Positions 47,351 through 58,517 of a stretch of DNA of 64,000 nt are shown here, piece by piece. Below the pieces are notes generated by a model that worked only from the letters and a program-made list of their open reading frames with translations, was not told the DNA's origin and made no database searches. The stretch spans positions 20,136,622 to 20,200,621 of the forward strand of contig NC_133123.1 in assembly GCF_033568475.1 (NCBI RefSeq), given 5' to 3'. Source of the DNA: Henckelia pumila (taxonomy: Eukaryota > Streptophyta > Magnoliopsida > Lamiales > Gesneriaceae). Each line of letters starts with the position of its first letter. The stretch's first letter is position 1. The position numbers were made by a program, and so were the translations under genes.

Positions 47351-47361
47351 TGGTATCAGAG
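47351..47361 (+). other. Primer-binding site of gypsy element II
   Basis: tggtatcagag occurs four bases after the LTR end and complements the 3' end of initiator tRNA-Met. Confidence 0.88.
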
Positions 47362-47424
47362 AATGCATAAAAATCTTTGGATCTAGAATTTTCATTAGGA
47401 ATTAACCTTTTGATCATCATGTAG

Positions 47425-48290
47425 ATGGCGGGATATGATGATGATAGTAGGCATGGTGGCGTGGGTGGACGCTGGGGCATTGAGGACGATCGTGAGCATC
47501 ATCGGGGCCATCATCACCATCGCCATGAGGACCGTAGACGCTTCACTATGAATCTATTCATGTAGATGAGTCCTAAGCAATTGGTTGGAGGCGAGTCTCC
47601 AGAGGATGTAGAAAATTTTCTAGAACGCATGGAGAACTATTTTCGGGAATTTCATTGTACAGAAGAGAAGAATATGCAGACTTTTAATTTTTTGGTAGAG
47701 GGACGTGCTCGGAAATTGTGGATATCCATGTCTGCGCCTATCATCTCAGCACGAGGGGTTGTTTCCTGGGTGGATTTTTGCACAACTTTTCATAAGTTGT
47801 ATTTTTATCCTGCACTCCGACAAGCAAAAGCCAGTGAATTTCTAAATTTAAAGCAGAGCTCGATGTCGATTGAAGAGTACCAGCTGAAGTTATTTGAGCT
47901 ATTGCCTTATTGTCCCAAGATTTTTGACAGCACTGAGGCAAAGTACAATCTGTTTTTCCAAGGCCTTAATCCAAAAATCCATGATCGATAGTTGTGGGAA
48001 ATGACATGAATTACGATAGATTGGTTAGCCGATGTCGCTAGGCAGAGGACAATATTCATCGTAACAGGTCTTTTCTCCCTTCTAGACCTGTGAGATCTTT
48101 GGGTTTTTGTACTTAGTCTTTCAAAAAATCTGCTTCTTTTTATTCCTCCGGATCTGAGAGAGTGATGCATTTTGGAAAGAAGGGTCAGAGTAGCCATTGT
48201 GGAAAGATGGATATCTGGCAAGTGTCAGAAAGCTTCAAAGTCTTGTTTTCTATGCGAATAGATTGGTCATATTAAGAAGGATTTCCATAG
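47425..48290 (+). pseudogene. gag: gag of gypsy element II
   Basis: From the ATG at 47425 the product starts with a His-rich segment (HHRGHHHHRHEDRRR), followed by PKQLVGGESPEDVENF and LWISMSAP...SWVDF, the retrotransposon gag domain. A TAG at 47563 replaces Gln. The main frame ends near 47989, and frame changes follow. A zinc knuckle near 48237-48280 reads CFLCE-stop-IGHIKKDF, with a stop at a Gln site and Phe in place of the last Cys. Confidence 0.85.
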
Positions 48291-48407
48291 GCCGGGGGAG
48301 TAGGTTCTGGTTGTGGTTCTAGTTTTGGTTCCCAGACTACTGTTCAACAGAGACCACTAGGGCAATCTGCAAGAGGTTCTAATTTGCGACCTCATACTTC
48401 AGGCTAA

Positions 48408-49129
48408 GTGTTTTCTCTAAAGAATGACCAGGCAGTGGAGGAGAATGAGAGAGTGATATTGGGTACGTTTATTTTATATGAAATATCTGTTTTTGTTCTT
48501 AATGATACGAGTTCATCAAATTCTTTCATATCTGCACGTTTTTTTAAGCGTCATAAGTTACCTTTCATTGCCCTAGACGTGGTACTTTCTGTTTCTACAC
48601 CAACGGGTCAGCCGTGTTGGCTAAGCGTCTAGTATTCTGTTGTCCTTTAGAGTTAGAAGGTAATATTTTGGCAACCAATCTCATGGTATTAGCAATGTAG
48701 GATTTCGATGGTATTTCAGGAATTGATATGTTGACCACGTACCGAGATTCAGTGTATTGTTACCAAAGATTTGTACAGTTTCACCCGGTTGGTGGTGATA
48801 GTTGGTTTTTCTATGGCAAGGGAGCATGACCCTCGATGCCACTGTTATCATCTTTGAGAGCCTGCGTGCTCTGGTGTCTAGCGGGGAAGGCTACCTCATC
48901 TATGCTATTGATTTGTCCACTGAGAGAGTTGGTATAAGGGATCTACCAGTTGTGAATGAATTTCCTGATGTCTTTCCTGATAAGATTTTGGGTTTTATTT
49001 ATGTTAGAAAAGTCGAGTTTGTTATTGAGTTAATGCCAAGAACTTCACCTATTTCATGAGCACCGTATCATCTGGATCCGTCAGAGATGCACGAATTGAA
49101 GAATCAGTTGCAGAATCTCTTAGATAAGG
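48408..49129 (+). pseudogene. pol: Protease and start of RT, gypsy element II
   Basis: The protease signature DTGAS is changed to NDTSSSNSFIS (about 48502), so the catalytic loop is lost. Later segments GEGYLIYAIDL (48880), VNEFPDVFPDK and VEFVIELMP lead into the reverse transcriptase. Frameshifts occur near 48630 and 48800. The sequence halts at 49129, where element III is inserted. Confidence 0.82.
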
Positions 49130-49694
49130 TGTAGTGACCCTGCATGGTATCACCTACTAGCTGGCAACTAATAGCAAGCATTAAACTTAATACAGCAAAA
49201 TAACTTAACAGAGTAAACGTGCGGAAACATAACCATAAATTACATATCAGCTTAGTATAAAAGTGTCAAGCTTATTCATCAGTAGTGATACAACCATATC
49301 GAAATACTTAAAAGTAAACATTATACAGCTATATCGAATCCTGCTGTATAATTAACTCCTCAAGGCCTGCTCCCTAATCCTGCCTTGAACCACCAGCTCC
49401 GTCCATCCTGCGACCTGCCCCATGGAATAGGGTGTCCAAGATAACAACTAGGACGTGAGCGCTAACGCCCAGTACATAAACATGAGTACACGTATAAATA
49501 CGATGCATGCAACATGATGACTGGTAAAGGGTCATCTGAAAAGTCATGCTCAGAACCGGCGCCACATGAGTGCTGCCACCGCACGGATCAACCTCTGGGT
49601 GCAACCACACTCGTTAAGTACACCAGAGTAGTCAGACATAAATGCCCGCCGTCGCGGTACTCTCAGTGACAGACTATCGAATATAGAGCTGAGC
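49130..49694 (-). repeat. 3' LTR of element III, truncated
   Basis: On the plus strand it starts TGTAGTGACCCTGC and matches 50453 onward almost base for base for 565 bp, to gagctgagc. There the two sequences part. Confidence 0.92.
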
Positions 49695-50363
49695 TGGCAT
49701 CAACAACTGTGCACGCCTGTGGCTGGTCTCCACAAGACGGCAACGGTTCACCAAAGTCTCATAAGATACTGGGTCATCACAGACAACAACCTGTGAGTAG
49801 ATATCTTAGTTCAGACCTTGTAGAAAGAGATCATACTTCGATGCATCACTCTCATTAATATGAGGACTGAAAGGTAGCAGATCAAGAAATCGTTGCTGAT
49901 ATTGATCAATAGTCATTGATCCTTGCCTCAGAGTAAGAAACTCCATCGATCGTGCTTGGCGAACAGCTGGAGGAAAATACAGTTTCTGGAACTGCTGACA
50001 AAAATCTCCCCAAGTCACCTGTCCTCTATCAGTACGTGCCTGAACAGATTTGGCATCCCACCAAAAACGTGCTCGATCCTCTAGAACAAATTCTAGAACT
50101 TCCAATTTTTGATCCTCAGTGCAATCGAAAGCACGAAAAGTACTCTCGCGTTTAGACATCCAACTTCTTGCTTGTTCAGGATTCTCGCCTCCCACCAAAG
50201 GTTTCGGTCCTACTTGCATGAATTTATTAATAGAGTAGCGACGTCTACCCTCATGATGACGATGTTGATCATCATGATGGCGGTGATGACGATGATGATG
50301 ACCACCTCCCTGGCCAACACTACCGTGACTCTCGTCAGCCATATCCTGAAAAGAATTGCACAT
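49695..50363 (-). pseudogene. gag: gag of element III (truncated)
   Basis: The ATG used is at about 50341 (MADESHGS) or the upstream in-frame one at 50363. A His-rich stretch (HHHRHHRHHDDQHRHH) precedes KPLVGGENPEQARSW and FWWDAKSVQ, the gag domain, then YFPPAVRQARSMEFL. The frame is open for 185 codons to a stop at 49806. A continuation to about 49695 (QVVVCDDPVSYETLVNRC) shows the stop is a late mutation. The gene is cut off by the deletion into the LTR. Confidence 0.85.
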
Positions 50364-50436
50364 TAAAATCCCAAATGCTCAAGAATTACTCAAAACTAAT
50401 TCTAAATCCCAAGTACTAATCCCAAAATCTAAGCAT

Positions 50437-50448
50437 GCTCTGATACCA
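50437..50448 (-). other. Primer-binding site of element III
   Basis: On the minus strand, tggtatcagagc follows the LTR end (50453) after four bases. Initiator tRNA-Met type. Confidence 0.9.
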
Positions 50449-50452
50449 AAAA

Positions 50453-51784
50453 TGTAGTGACCCTGCATGGTATCACCTACTAACTGGCAACTAATAGCAT
50501 GCATTAAACTTAATACATCAAAATAACTTAACAGAGTAAACGTGCGGAAACATAACCATAAATTACATATCAGCTTAGTATAAAAGTGTCAAGCTTATTC
50601 ATCAGTAGTGATACAACCATATCGAAATACTTAAAAGTAAACATTATACAGCTATATCGAATCCTGCTGTATAATTAACTCCTCAAGGCCTGCTCCCTAA
50701 TCCCGCCTTGAACCACCAGCTCCGTCCATCCTGCGACCTGCCCCATAGAATAGGGTGTCCAAGATAACAACTAGGACGTGAGCACTAACGCCCAGTACAT
50801 AAACATGAATACACGTATAAATATGATGCATGCAACATGATGACTGGTAAAGGGTCATCTGAAAAGTCATGCTCAGAACCGGTGCCACATGAGTGCTGCC
50901 ACCGCACGGATCAACCTCTGGGTACAACCACACTCGTCAAGTACACCAGAGTAGTCAGACATAAATTCCCCCGCCGTCGCGGTACTCTCAGTGACAGACT
51001 ATCGAATATAGAGCTGAGCGGCTCTATAGTCAGGTATAACAAAGGTATAAGCTCAACGTGTATATGCACATGACATATGAATATAGAAAGCGGTAAATCA
51101 TATATCATGCCATATAATAATGCCAAATAAATGCAACATATAAACATGTATACTCGCTGGCAATCTCAGTCAATGTGTACGTACCTCTAGTCTAGTTCAA
51201 GTATAGTAGGATCCTAGGTTCCAAGTCTATATTTAAAAGTTCACCGTATCACTACATAAATTCTATAAGCCTTAACTAAGCTAATAAGTACTCCCAAAAC
51301 TTAAATAGATTCCCGGACCATACCTTCGTCCGTAGATAGCCCTTTGGAGTCGCTAGTCCCGGATGACCATAACCACACCTTGGTTATTCCAAAACCTCTA
51401 TTATAACCGATAGGGCCCTCAAGTGTATAACTCACACTATATAACTGAACACTCGAAATACTTTATTTATATCTAATTTCTCGTCCGAATGGCCCTATTT
51501 ATAGTCAAAATATGCTGGAGTTCGGAGCCTCCGAACAGGGGTTCGGGCCCTCCGAACCTGCATGCCCGACACTTGTCAAAAATTTTGGATTAGTCATCTA
51601 GCATTGCTGTCTGGGGGAGTTCGGAGCCTCCGAACTGGCTGAGTTCGGAGCCTATCCGAACCCAGGTTCGGATGGTCCGAACTTGGTCTTTGAGTTCGGA
51701 TGGTCCGAACTCATTTCGGTGCCTCTGAACTGTCCGAGACCCCCGGGACCCTTCCTACCATTTTTGGACGTTTCGGAGTTGATT
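50453..51784 (-). repeat. 5' LTR of element III, outer end missing
   Basis: Pairs with 49130-49694. Compared with the solo LTR, about 95 bp at the outer end is missing after gagttgatt. It contains a palindrome array at 51520-51730 and, on the minus strand, ctataaatag near 51495-51504 as the probable TATA box. Confidence 0.88.
51520..51730. repeat. Array of 17-bp palindromes in element III LTR
   Basis: Perfect or near-perfect units occur at 51520, 51541, 51619, 51643, 51666 and 51694, with a worn one near 51714. The forms are gttcggagcctccgaac and gttcggatggtccgaac, with 7-8 bp arms around a one- to three-base centre. Confidence 0.92.
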
Positions 51785-51823
51785 ATCGACAGTTGAATCG
51801 CGTGACCATAAATAATAAGTATC

Positions 51824-52831
51824 TCCGTGGGGAGTTCCTGTACTTTTCGTAAAGAAGAAAGATGAGTCTATGCAACTGTGTAATGATTTTCGACAGTTGA
51901 ATCGCGTGACCATAAATAATAAGTATCCTTTGCCTCATATAGATGATTTATTTGATTAGTTACAGGGTACTTCAGTTTACTCAAAGATTTATTTGAGATC
52001 TGGATATCACCAGATGTGAGTCAGAAATCAAGATACAGTCAAGACTGCATTTAGGACCAGGTATGAGAATTATGAATTTTTGGTGATGCCATTTGAGTTG
52101 ACTAATGCACCGCTGTATTCATGGATTTGATGAATCGAGTATTTCAAGAATTTCTGGACAATTTTGTGGTTGTCTTCATTGACGATATCCTGGTATATTC
52201 ATGTGGCGTGAATGAACATGCATATCATCTGAGGATTGTATTGCAGACTCTTCAAGAGAAGCAATTATATGCAAAGCTGAGCAAGTGTGAATTCTGACTG
52301 AATCAGATGGTATTTCTTGGCCATGTTATATCCAGGGAATGATTTGCTGTAGATCCAAGCAAAATTGAGGCTGTATTGAATTGGTCACATCCGACGACGG
52401 TAACAAAGATCCGTAGTTTTCTGGTTTTGGCAAGATATTATCGTCGCTTCATCGTGAATTTATCGCCTCTAGCTCGACCTCTGTCGCAACTTACTCGTAA
52501 GGGTGTAGCTTTTGAATGATCATCAGAATGTGAAGATAATTTTTGTGAACTTCATTGACGGTTGACTTCTGCGCCTATCTTGGCATTATCGTCTTATGGA
52601 GAGTATGTGGTATATACTTATGCCTCTCTGCAAGGGTTATGTTGTGTCCTGACTCAGAATGAACATGTTATTGCATATGCTTCTAGACAGTTGAAATTTC
52701 ATGAGAACAATTATCCAGTGCATGATCTTGCGTTAGCTGCTATTCTCTTTGCGTTGAAGATTTGGCTTCATTATCTATATGGAAAGAGATTTGAGATCTT
52801 CACAGATCATAAGAGTCTCAAGTTATTTTAA
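51824..52831 (+). pseudogene. pol: RT and partial RNase H of gypsy element II
   Basis: It continues the reverse transcriptase from 49129 with [25 protein letters not shown] and the catalytic [10 protein letters not shown] (about 52175). RNase H follows, with the expected YCDAS altered to YTYASLQG, and ends at FTDHKSLK. Stops replace Gln near 51960 and Trp near 52296 and 52516. A one-base loss lies near 52112. The coding sequence ends abruptly at 52831. Confidence 0.9.
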
Positions 52832-52901
52832 GGGCATGACACGATAAGCTTCAAGTTATTTTCAAGGTTCATGATGACATGATGTTGGGGATCTGGGATG
52901 T

Positions 52902-52902
<1 letters not shown>

Positions 52903-52937
<35 letters not shown>
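52903..52937. repeat. (GA)n microsatellite
   Basis: About 17 GA units at the edge of the truncated gypsy element. Confidence 0.95.
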
Positions 52938-52940
<3 letters not shown>

Positions 52941-52947
52941 GAAAGAA

Positions 52948-54399
52948 TGTTGCGTATTTTTGTGCCCGCAAGTGCACGAAGTCAAGTTTTAATAAAGTGT
53001 TAGTAGAGTATCGTTCCCACAAAAAGTAATATTGAAATTTACTTGGTACTTGTAATTAAAACAATCCGAAATTTATTTAGAAAATCAAGTTTTAGAGATT
53101 TTGCAGAAAAATTAAATAAAAAATAAACTTTAACTAGCACGCACACAATGTCAAATAAATATCAACAAGAGAGTAATTGTCTAGAGGTTTTGATTTCATC
53201 TGGTTTCGACAACTACTCTTAATTAACTCATTTTTATGAATTCTATTCAATTAATAGCCAAGAACATTTAATTATATTATTTCCCTCTCCCGAGCAACAA
53301 ATAATTTATATCAACAAAGATTCAATTCCAATATCCCTATTAAAAATCTAGTCTTAGTGATATGTGTAAAACGATATTCTTTCTAAATCTCTATTAATGT
53401 TATACACTCTCCCGAGCTATATAAATAATTAATGGTGTAATTTCTAATGGTCCTATTCAAAATCCCCTCTCCCGAGCAATGATTTCAAATAAATATAACA
53501 ATTTAATTAGTGTTCAATTAATTAAAAAAACAATCAAAACTAGAAAAAAATAATTAATCTAAAATAATTCAATCCAATAAAATCAAAAACTTGTAGAAGA
53601 GTCTATACTGGGCTACGTCAACCTCTAGACTAAGAAAATTTAGTTCATACTCAAAATAAATAAACAAAACTCATATTAAAAAGTTCAAACATCAACTCAA
53701 TAATACAAAAAAGTTTAGATAAGAATAACAAAGTCGTAGTCGCAGAATTGTTCTTGACCTTCATCTTTGTTTTGAGTTGTTCTTCTTTGTTATGCATAAT
53801 TTTATCCCAATCTTTTCTCTCCAATCTCACATAAAAACTCTAAGAATTATATGATGTATTGTGGTGGCTGCTTCCTCTCTTTGTTGTGTCTAAAAATCTC
53901 TTTTTATATGCCCTTAGAATCGTCCAATAAAAGCCCAAAAGAATCCCCAAGTTTCATTCTAAAATCGGACTCCGAACTTCTCAAAATCGTGGCAGCGCGA
54001 GCGCACAGTAAGACATGCACGGGCTAGCATAGCTATCTGTCCCGTAGATTCAAATTTCTTCATGTCGCGTGGGCGCGTGTGTTCTTTTGCGCGGGTGTGC
54101 ATGGCTCTCGGGTATATCATATCTTTCCTCCTTCATAGGCGCGGGCGCGCCATTAGATACGAGCGGGTGCGCAAATTTCTCAGCCTTAAGCTCTTTTCCT
54201 TTCATTCCTTGGTCCAATTCTTGCTCCTATTTTTTTTCTTGGTTTTGTTTTGGCTCCAATCAACACAAAATCATGTTTTCTTGTCATTCCTTGTACTCAA
54301 CAAAAATAAGAACAAATAACGCATAATTCCACTCGAAACAAATCAATTAAATATTAAATTCATATTCAAATTAAGTGCACAAAATACACTTAGCAACAT
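52948..54399. mobile_element. Unclassified element with imperfect inverted ends and GC-rich repeats
   Basis: The left end (atgttgcgtatttttgtgc) and the right end (gtgcacaaaatacacttagcaacat, read in reverse) are partly inverted. Inside, ctctcccgagc occurs three times (about 53286, 53411, 53467). A GC-rich block at 53990-54180 carries several gcgcgggcgcg-type runs. A pattern of agtatcgttcccac near the left end is common in plant repeats. The class is not known to me. The open frames at 54062-54326 cross the GC-rich block and look like chance. Confidence 0.4.
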
Positions 54400-55430
54400 C
54401 TTGTAATACACCCACTCCAAGTTAGGACTTGTCACTGCCTAAAATGAAACTCATAAATTTACAGTGGAAAGATCCTAAGTTCTTATCAAACTTCTTCGGA
54501 AGATGTTGTCAATGACTAAGCTTTGGAAGATATTCTCAAATCCTTAAAATGTATTAATTCTCTTTAATTAGCAACTAGATTTGAGTAACCCTTAAAAGAT
54601 CTCTTGAAGATCAGATAATCTTATGCTTTGCGAAGGGTTAAATGAGAGATTTGAGTGTTGAGTAAATTTCGAGTGCTCAAGATCAATGATTTTGATAATG
54701 TGATGGTTCTCTTCTTTTTGTTACCTTTCATTTTTCCCTGATATATATAGCTCAATCTCCAACGGCCCTTTTTATTTGATATACGTGGTTGCCCTAGTTG
54801 TTTTGTCAATGTTGTGAGTGATGTCTTATTGAACAAATAATTTTGCAGAGCAGTTTGTAATATTTTATCAAACGGCTCCTTAAATGCTTGTTCTTTTGCA
54901 TCTAAGTTGTCTTGGCAAAGTTTCGTTAGTCAATATTTGTGTCTTAGGAGATCGGTAGGTATTTCTAAAATGGTTGATATATTCTTGTACTTGGTTGACA
55001 TCAATACTTTCCAAATGTGTCTTTGGTATTCTTTAGAGCTGTTGACATCCGAGGGCTAGCTATAATGCTAAGACATGAAGAGTCGGTAGATATACTCAGA
55101 TCAGTAGATATCTTCAAGTGATCGGTTGACATCCTTAGTTAAGAGGTTGATATCTGGATGACCGGTTGACATGTATATGTTTTTACAATGAATAGGCGAA
55201 AATCCTATAACAATGATATATATTTTTTTTGTTATAACCAAAAGTTAGGATTCAAAAATTTTCCACTTTTTAGAGATGAAAAAACCTATGCCCCAAAAAT
55301 AAATCATGAGAACAGAGTAATGAATTCATTAAGAAAATGAATTTCATAAATACATATGGAATTTTTACAAGGCAACATCAAAACGCAATGTAAATCATAT
55401 TACACCTACTAAGATAAGAAAAATAAGATT
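54400..55430 (-). repeat. LTR-like region with motif array, minus strand
   Basis: On the minus strand an array of about nine gatcggttgacatc-like motifs (54955-55190) is followed by a TATA-like ctatatatatcag near 54745-54757 and then about 330 bp similar to 40900-41250. This order resembles an LTR promoter region. Exact LTR ends were not found. Confidence 0.5.
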
Positions 55431-57569
55431 TACCTTTTGAACCAACTAATGCTTCTGCTACCACCGCCTTTGCTTTTCTTGACATCAGATTCTCTTTGCT
55501 TGTGCTGCGATGTTTCGCATTTTTTTCATTCTATATCAGCTGAATTTCTCAATTATTCCCCTTTTTTGGCATCATCACAATTAAAATGAGAGATGATCTC
55601 TCCTAGTTGAGCACCGACTGTGACTTGAAATCAGTTGATGTGAGAGTCGATATGAGCAGTTAAATCAGCTTGAAACATTTTTAGGCAAACTGAGGTGTGA
55701 TCATTTGTGTGTTGCACATTTTGAGCGACTTTATCAGCGACGACCTCCATAGCCTTCTGGTTTTTCTCTTTGTAGTTCTTTAATTCGGTGACAAATTTTG
55801 AAGATTAGAAGAGAAACCATTTAGGTGAGAGATGAGATTTGATCGCACATCAATGATTTCAGCATATTGGCCTTGAAGACAATTGTTCAACGTGTTCATG
55901 GTAAGCCACAGATTCTCAATGATGTCTTCTAAACTGTCTTGAGAAGATTTGTCAAAGACAGTTAAGAAATTTGCTTGGATCAGCTAGAATAGTTTCACAA
56001 ATATCAGAGCTGACACCCGATGAGGTGAGTAAAGAAGGCTGGCCGGATATGATACTGAGTGTCCGTGGTTCCTGCAGCATCTGGTAAAACGAGAGAAACT
56101 TCATGAATTTCGTCCAAGATTTCAGTATGTTTTGGTATTAAAAGTTTCAAATCTCCTGATTATGTTCTTTGGCCTCATCTGTTGGCATGGATTCTTAGAA
56201 AATGGTTTCCGGAGAAGCATGATGTGAAGTGTGATAGAACAACTTCAAAATCATATAAGGATTGGAGAACTTTGGTAACAAATGTTAAAGGAATTTCCGG
56301 CAGAGTATCTTCAACTATAAAATTTGTGGTGATAACTGAGGATGGTTGATGTGATACTTCCTGTTAAAATATAGTTGTTGATACCACGGACGAAGTTGCG
56401 AGGTCCATGGGGACTTTCATTGAAGATGATGGAGGTTCATATTGTGTTGTCAAGAAGGTTTGTTCCTCAGCAGTTGGAATGGGTTCATCTTCATCAGAGG
56501 CATCGTGAGCATGCATAGCAGATATCATTGTTTATGATTCTTCAAGATATTCTTGGATGTACTCATCTGATAACACGGAAGAGATGTGATGCTTTGATCG
56601 GTATGCATGAAGAAATTTGGTAGTGATCTCGGTAGATCACTTCAGTCTTTAAATTACGTCAAGATCATATCTGGCAATTCTCCTGAGAGGATCAAAGTTC
56701 TTTTAATATAGCGAGTTAGGCTGTCACAAAGTTGGACGTCAACAAGTTTTGATCGTCCTAGCGCTGTCTCAAGATGCGAGTTAGCTGTGAGAACGAACAT
56801 ATTATCTTCTAGATTGGCCAGGTAGCTTGGCTTCTTTTCCTTGAGAATTTTAGATTATGAGATTTGTGTTATGCATATGAACCATTCATCAAATTCTCTC
56901 AATCAAAAATGAACTTCTCAAAGAATAATTGATAGGATAAGCATAGCCTCAACTTTGTCAACTTGTGGTGGCTTTAATTTTGGTAGAAGAATGTGTTTGC
57001 CTTTATCCTTGGGATCATTGGTGGGAATATGTCTAGATCCCTGAGTATATGGCTCAATAAGGTTAAAGGTGCAGAAAATGAGGTTAAAGGTGCATTGATG
57101 TGTTGGTCAATAGATGTATACAGCTAACCGATGGAAAGATCGGTTCCTCAATAGATAAAGATGATACAATCTCAACTGTTATTGTAGAGCTATTGATTGT
57201 GGTGGATAGCATGTGTAGAGGAGCACAACATTAGTAGAAGATGTCTTGGCAGTTGTCCTCTGTGAATCAGATGCATGAGAAATTGTGAATGGATCTTTGG
57301 TTGATATGATGGTGACCTGATCCGCTAAGTTGATGACTTTGGTTGAGGAGACAGTGATATCAACCGATGTAATGATTTCCTCAACCAATATATAGGTACC
57401 TCTAATGAAGAAATAGGCACCTTACTGAAGAGCTGATTTCCTTGGTGGATGATGTTGGAGTGGTGACTGTTGATAGCAATTTCATATTTTTTGGCTCTTA
57501 TTTGGGGTCTTTTACAATCTTGATTTTTTTCATTGGAGATGGAAAAAAAGTACCAAATACTTTCACTAG
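55431..57569 (-). pseudogene. Decayed 3' part of a Lamiales-type retroelement ORF
   Basis: Likely the continuation of the minus-strand ORF at 57570-58403. It is Ser/Thr/Lys-rich in conceptual translation, with many stops and no domain that I can name. No other gene is visible. Confidence 0.4.
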
Positions 57570-58403
57570 AGTATGTTGTCCATAACTTCTTCTATGCCAT
57601 CAGGGTCAAGATTAATGACACGCTTGAATGCCTTGGATCTTTGCTTCTTAATTGAAGCTACTGCAACCATTGTTGTTTGTTGCTCAACACCAATTTCTTG
57701 TTTAATTTTGCAAAGATTGTCAGATATGACTCGGTTCTTTTGAAGAAATATTGGAATAGTGACAACATTGAGCCATTTAGATACATGCAGTGGCTCGAAC
57801 TCGGAAGAATCAATGCCTAGAAACCCGCGTATATGGAAAATCTACCTTGCATAGCCTACTGATTGCCTTTTATCCCTTATCATTTCACATAGGATAGAAT
57901 ATAAGATAGAAGACCAATTGACGTTTAACGTGGAAGCAATCAAAGCCATATATTGAAATTTTCAAGCGTAATCTTATCGTAGGAACCTGCTTTGGCGAGA
58001 AGAGTCTTGGCTTCGATGTTGGCTAAAGTCGATAGGCGGGCTTTAGGCTCTGCTTGAGTCCATTAACCTTGATGGGTACACTATCCAAGGTAAAATGTTC
58101 TGCCTAGTGTGAAACATTTCCATATGGTAGGTTTGAGCATTTAGCCAAACCCTTGGTGGGCAACTCGAAAGTGTTCCCAAAGAATGGTTGATTGAACTCA
58201 TATTTTTTGCCATAGATTACACATGAGATAATGTCACGATTGATCTGTGCGGTAGCAAAGAACTGTATGACTATCCTGTAATTAAAATTAGAACAATCTC
58301 TGAGGAACTTTCGAAGTCCTGATGCTTCAAGCATCTGAAAGATCTCAGTGATTTCTGGATTGTTGACTGAATAGACTTCATCAAAGTGGATTCCTAAACA
58401 CAT
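57570..58403 (-). pseudogene. Retroelement-associated ORF with a domain common in Lamiales
   Basis: From the ATG at 58403 a 99-codon frame contains EIFQMLEASGLRKFLRDC, FFATAQINRDIISCV and NTFELPTKGLAKCS. After a stop, the segments EAKTLLAKAGSYDKITLE, SSILYSILCEMIRDKR and PLHVSKWLNVVTIPIFLQ follow in shifted frames, to a Lys-rich stretch near 57600. This order resembles a large protein family that I recall from Gesneriaceae genomes (…GLTDMSDVPKDL…), found in many transposon-like copies. Its biochemical role is unknown. At least one frameshift and two stops show decay. Confidence 0.6.
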
Positions 58404-58517
58404 CTTTTGAATTGAAATAAATATTTATTGGTAATAATAACCTTAAACAAGATCAAGTGTTTTTGTGGATGATTTTGAGAGATAATATTGCGTTTGATGC
58501 ATAAAAGTGAGAATACA

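Larger units (their letters stand above)
49130..51784 (-). mobile_element. Ty3/gypsy element III, minus strand, internally deleted, inserted in element II
   Basis: On the minus strand: a 5' LTR (about 51784-50453), a primer site, gag, then a jump directly into the 3' LTR (49694-49130). All of pol is missing. The insertion interrupts element II reverse transcriptase between LDK (49129) and SPWG (51824). The outer end of the 5' LTR is lost and replaced by a short copied tract. Confidence 0.88.
45924..52831 (+). mobile_element. Ty3/gypsy element II (Tekay-like), 3' truncated, interrupted by element III
   Basis: It has a 5' LTR, a tRNA-Met primer site, gag, protease and reverse transcriptase into RNase H, all on the plus strand. 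The coding region is split at 49129 by a minus-strand gypsy element. It stops at 52831 within RNase H (DHKSLK), where an unrelated GA-rich sequence begins, so integrase and the 3' LTR are missing. Stops are frequent, several at Gln and Trp positions. Confidence 0.9.

Noticed and set aside
47500..47545. His-rich stretch as a metal-binding host protein
   Set aside because: It is the N-terminus of a gypsy gag, seen again at 50270-50330 in element III.
50109..50366. Met/Thr-rich plus-strand frame
   Set aside because: Antisense to the His-rich gag of element III, which has a recognisable domain.
54062..54326. Two overlapping 85-codon frames
   Set aside because: They cross a GC-rich repeat block, are offset by one base, and show no domain.
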